A DNA stretch of 7,081 bases from Marinosulfonomonas sp. (GTDB lineage: Bacteria > Pseudomonadota > Alphaproteobacteria > Rhodobacterales > Rhodobacteraceae): positions 1 to 7,081 of the forward strand of contig JALSJL010000004.1 in assembly GCA_026989405.1 (NCBI GenBank), in the 5' to 3' direction. Shown piece after piece: positions 7,017 to 7,081 of this stretch (positions are counted from its first letter, which is position 1; each line of letters begins with the position of its first letter). A program made the position numbers and the translations under genes. The notes beneath the pieces were generated by a model. That model had not been told where the DNA came from. It ran no database searches and saw only the letters and a program-made list of their open reading frames with translations.

Positions 7017-7026
7017 TTAGCGCTAA
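7017..7026. promoter_or_regulatory. Palindrome TTAGCGCTAA, LacI-type operator candidate
   Basis: A perfect 10-bp palindrome with a central CG, embedded in ATGTTAGCGCTAATT. The core resembles operators of LacI-family sugar regulators, which characteristically have a palindrome centred on CG. It lies in a non-coding segment, consistent with a control site for the gene to the right. No such regulator is in the window, so the assignment is an inference. Confidence 0.35.
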
Positions 7027-7040
7027 TTCGGCCGCGCAGT

Positions 7041-7052
7041 CCGATTAATCGG
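7041..7052. repeat. Perfect 12-bp palindrome CCGATTAATCGG
   Basis: Both halves match exactly (CCGATT/AATCGG), centred between 7046 and 7047 and 25 bp from the centre of the previous palindrome. With no loop it is more likely a dimeric protein-binding site than an RNA hairpin. Which protein binds it cannot be told from the window. Confidence 0.4.
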
Positions 7053-7081
7053 TTGATAATCCACACGCCATTTGGTTCAGT

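Larger units (their letters stand above)
6993..7081. other. 89-bp non-coding tail beyond cbbR
   Basis: No open reading frame with a credible start, and no clear hairpin-plus-T-run terminator for cbbR. A GGCCGGCC run (6992-6999) is self-complementary but has no loop and no adjacent U-tract of useful length. The segment is dominated by two perfect palindromes, listed separately, and by AT-rich motifs towards 7060, suggesting it is the upstream region of a gene to the right of the window. TTGATA at 7053-7058 resembles a -35 box, but any -10 would fall at or beyond the edge. Confidence 0.4.

Overview
The window holds a cluster of Calvin-Benson-Bassham (CBB) carbon-fixation genes from a GC-rich alphaproteobacterium. 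The protein sequences look most like Rhodobacterales/Rhodobacteraceae; this is from memory of family sequences and no search was run. Five enzyme genes lie head to tail on the minus strand. A LysR-type regulator gene, very probably cbbR, is divergently transcribed on the plus strand. No RNA gene, transposase, integrase or CRISPR array is visible.

Layout, right to left in the direction of the enzyme operon: cbbR (6066-6992, plus); a 97-bp AT-rich divergent control region (5969-6065); cbbF, fructose-1,6-bisphosphatase (5968-4961); cbbP, phosphoribulokinase (4935-4060); cbbT, transketolase (4048-2060); cbbG, glyceraldehyde-3-phosphate dehydrogenase (2047-1046); and a phosphoglycerate kinase gene (1046 to beyond base 1, about 348 codons visible). 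Gaps between the enzyme genes are 25, 11 and 12 nt, then a 1-nt overlap. No terminator is visible between them, so they are almost certainly one transcript with translational coupling. An 89-bp tail after cbbR (6993-7081) contains two short perfect palindromes that may be an operator for a gene outside the window.

Together the enzymes cover most of the reduction and regeneration parts of the cycle. Pgk and CbbG turn 3-phosphoglycerate into glyceraldehyde-3-phosphate. CbbF and CbbT rebuild sugar phosphates, and CbbP makes ribulose-1,5-bisphosphate. RuBisCO, aldolase and pentose-5-phosphate epimerase are not in the window. The gene order F-P-T-G-K with divergent cbbR is a known arrangement in autotrophic proteobacteria, so the left flank is the obvious place to look for fba and cbbLS or cbbM.

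I see no evidence of a previously undescribed system. The points worth a second look are the operator-like sequence between cbbR and cbbF, an unusual Cys/His cluster in the Pgk, the cofactor-determining residues of CbbG, the conserved allosteric residues of CbbP, and the palindromes beyond cbbR.
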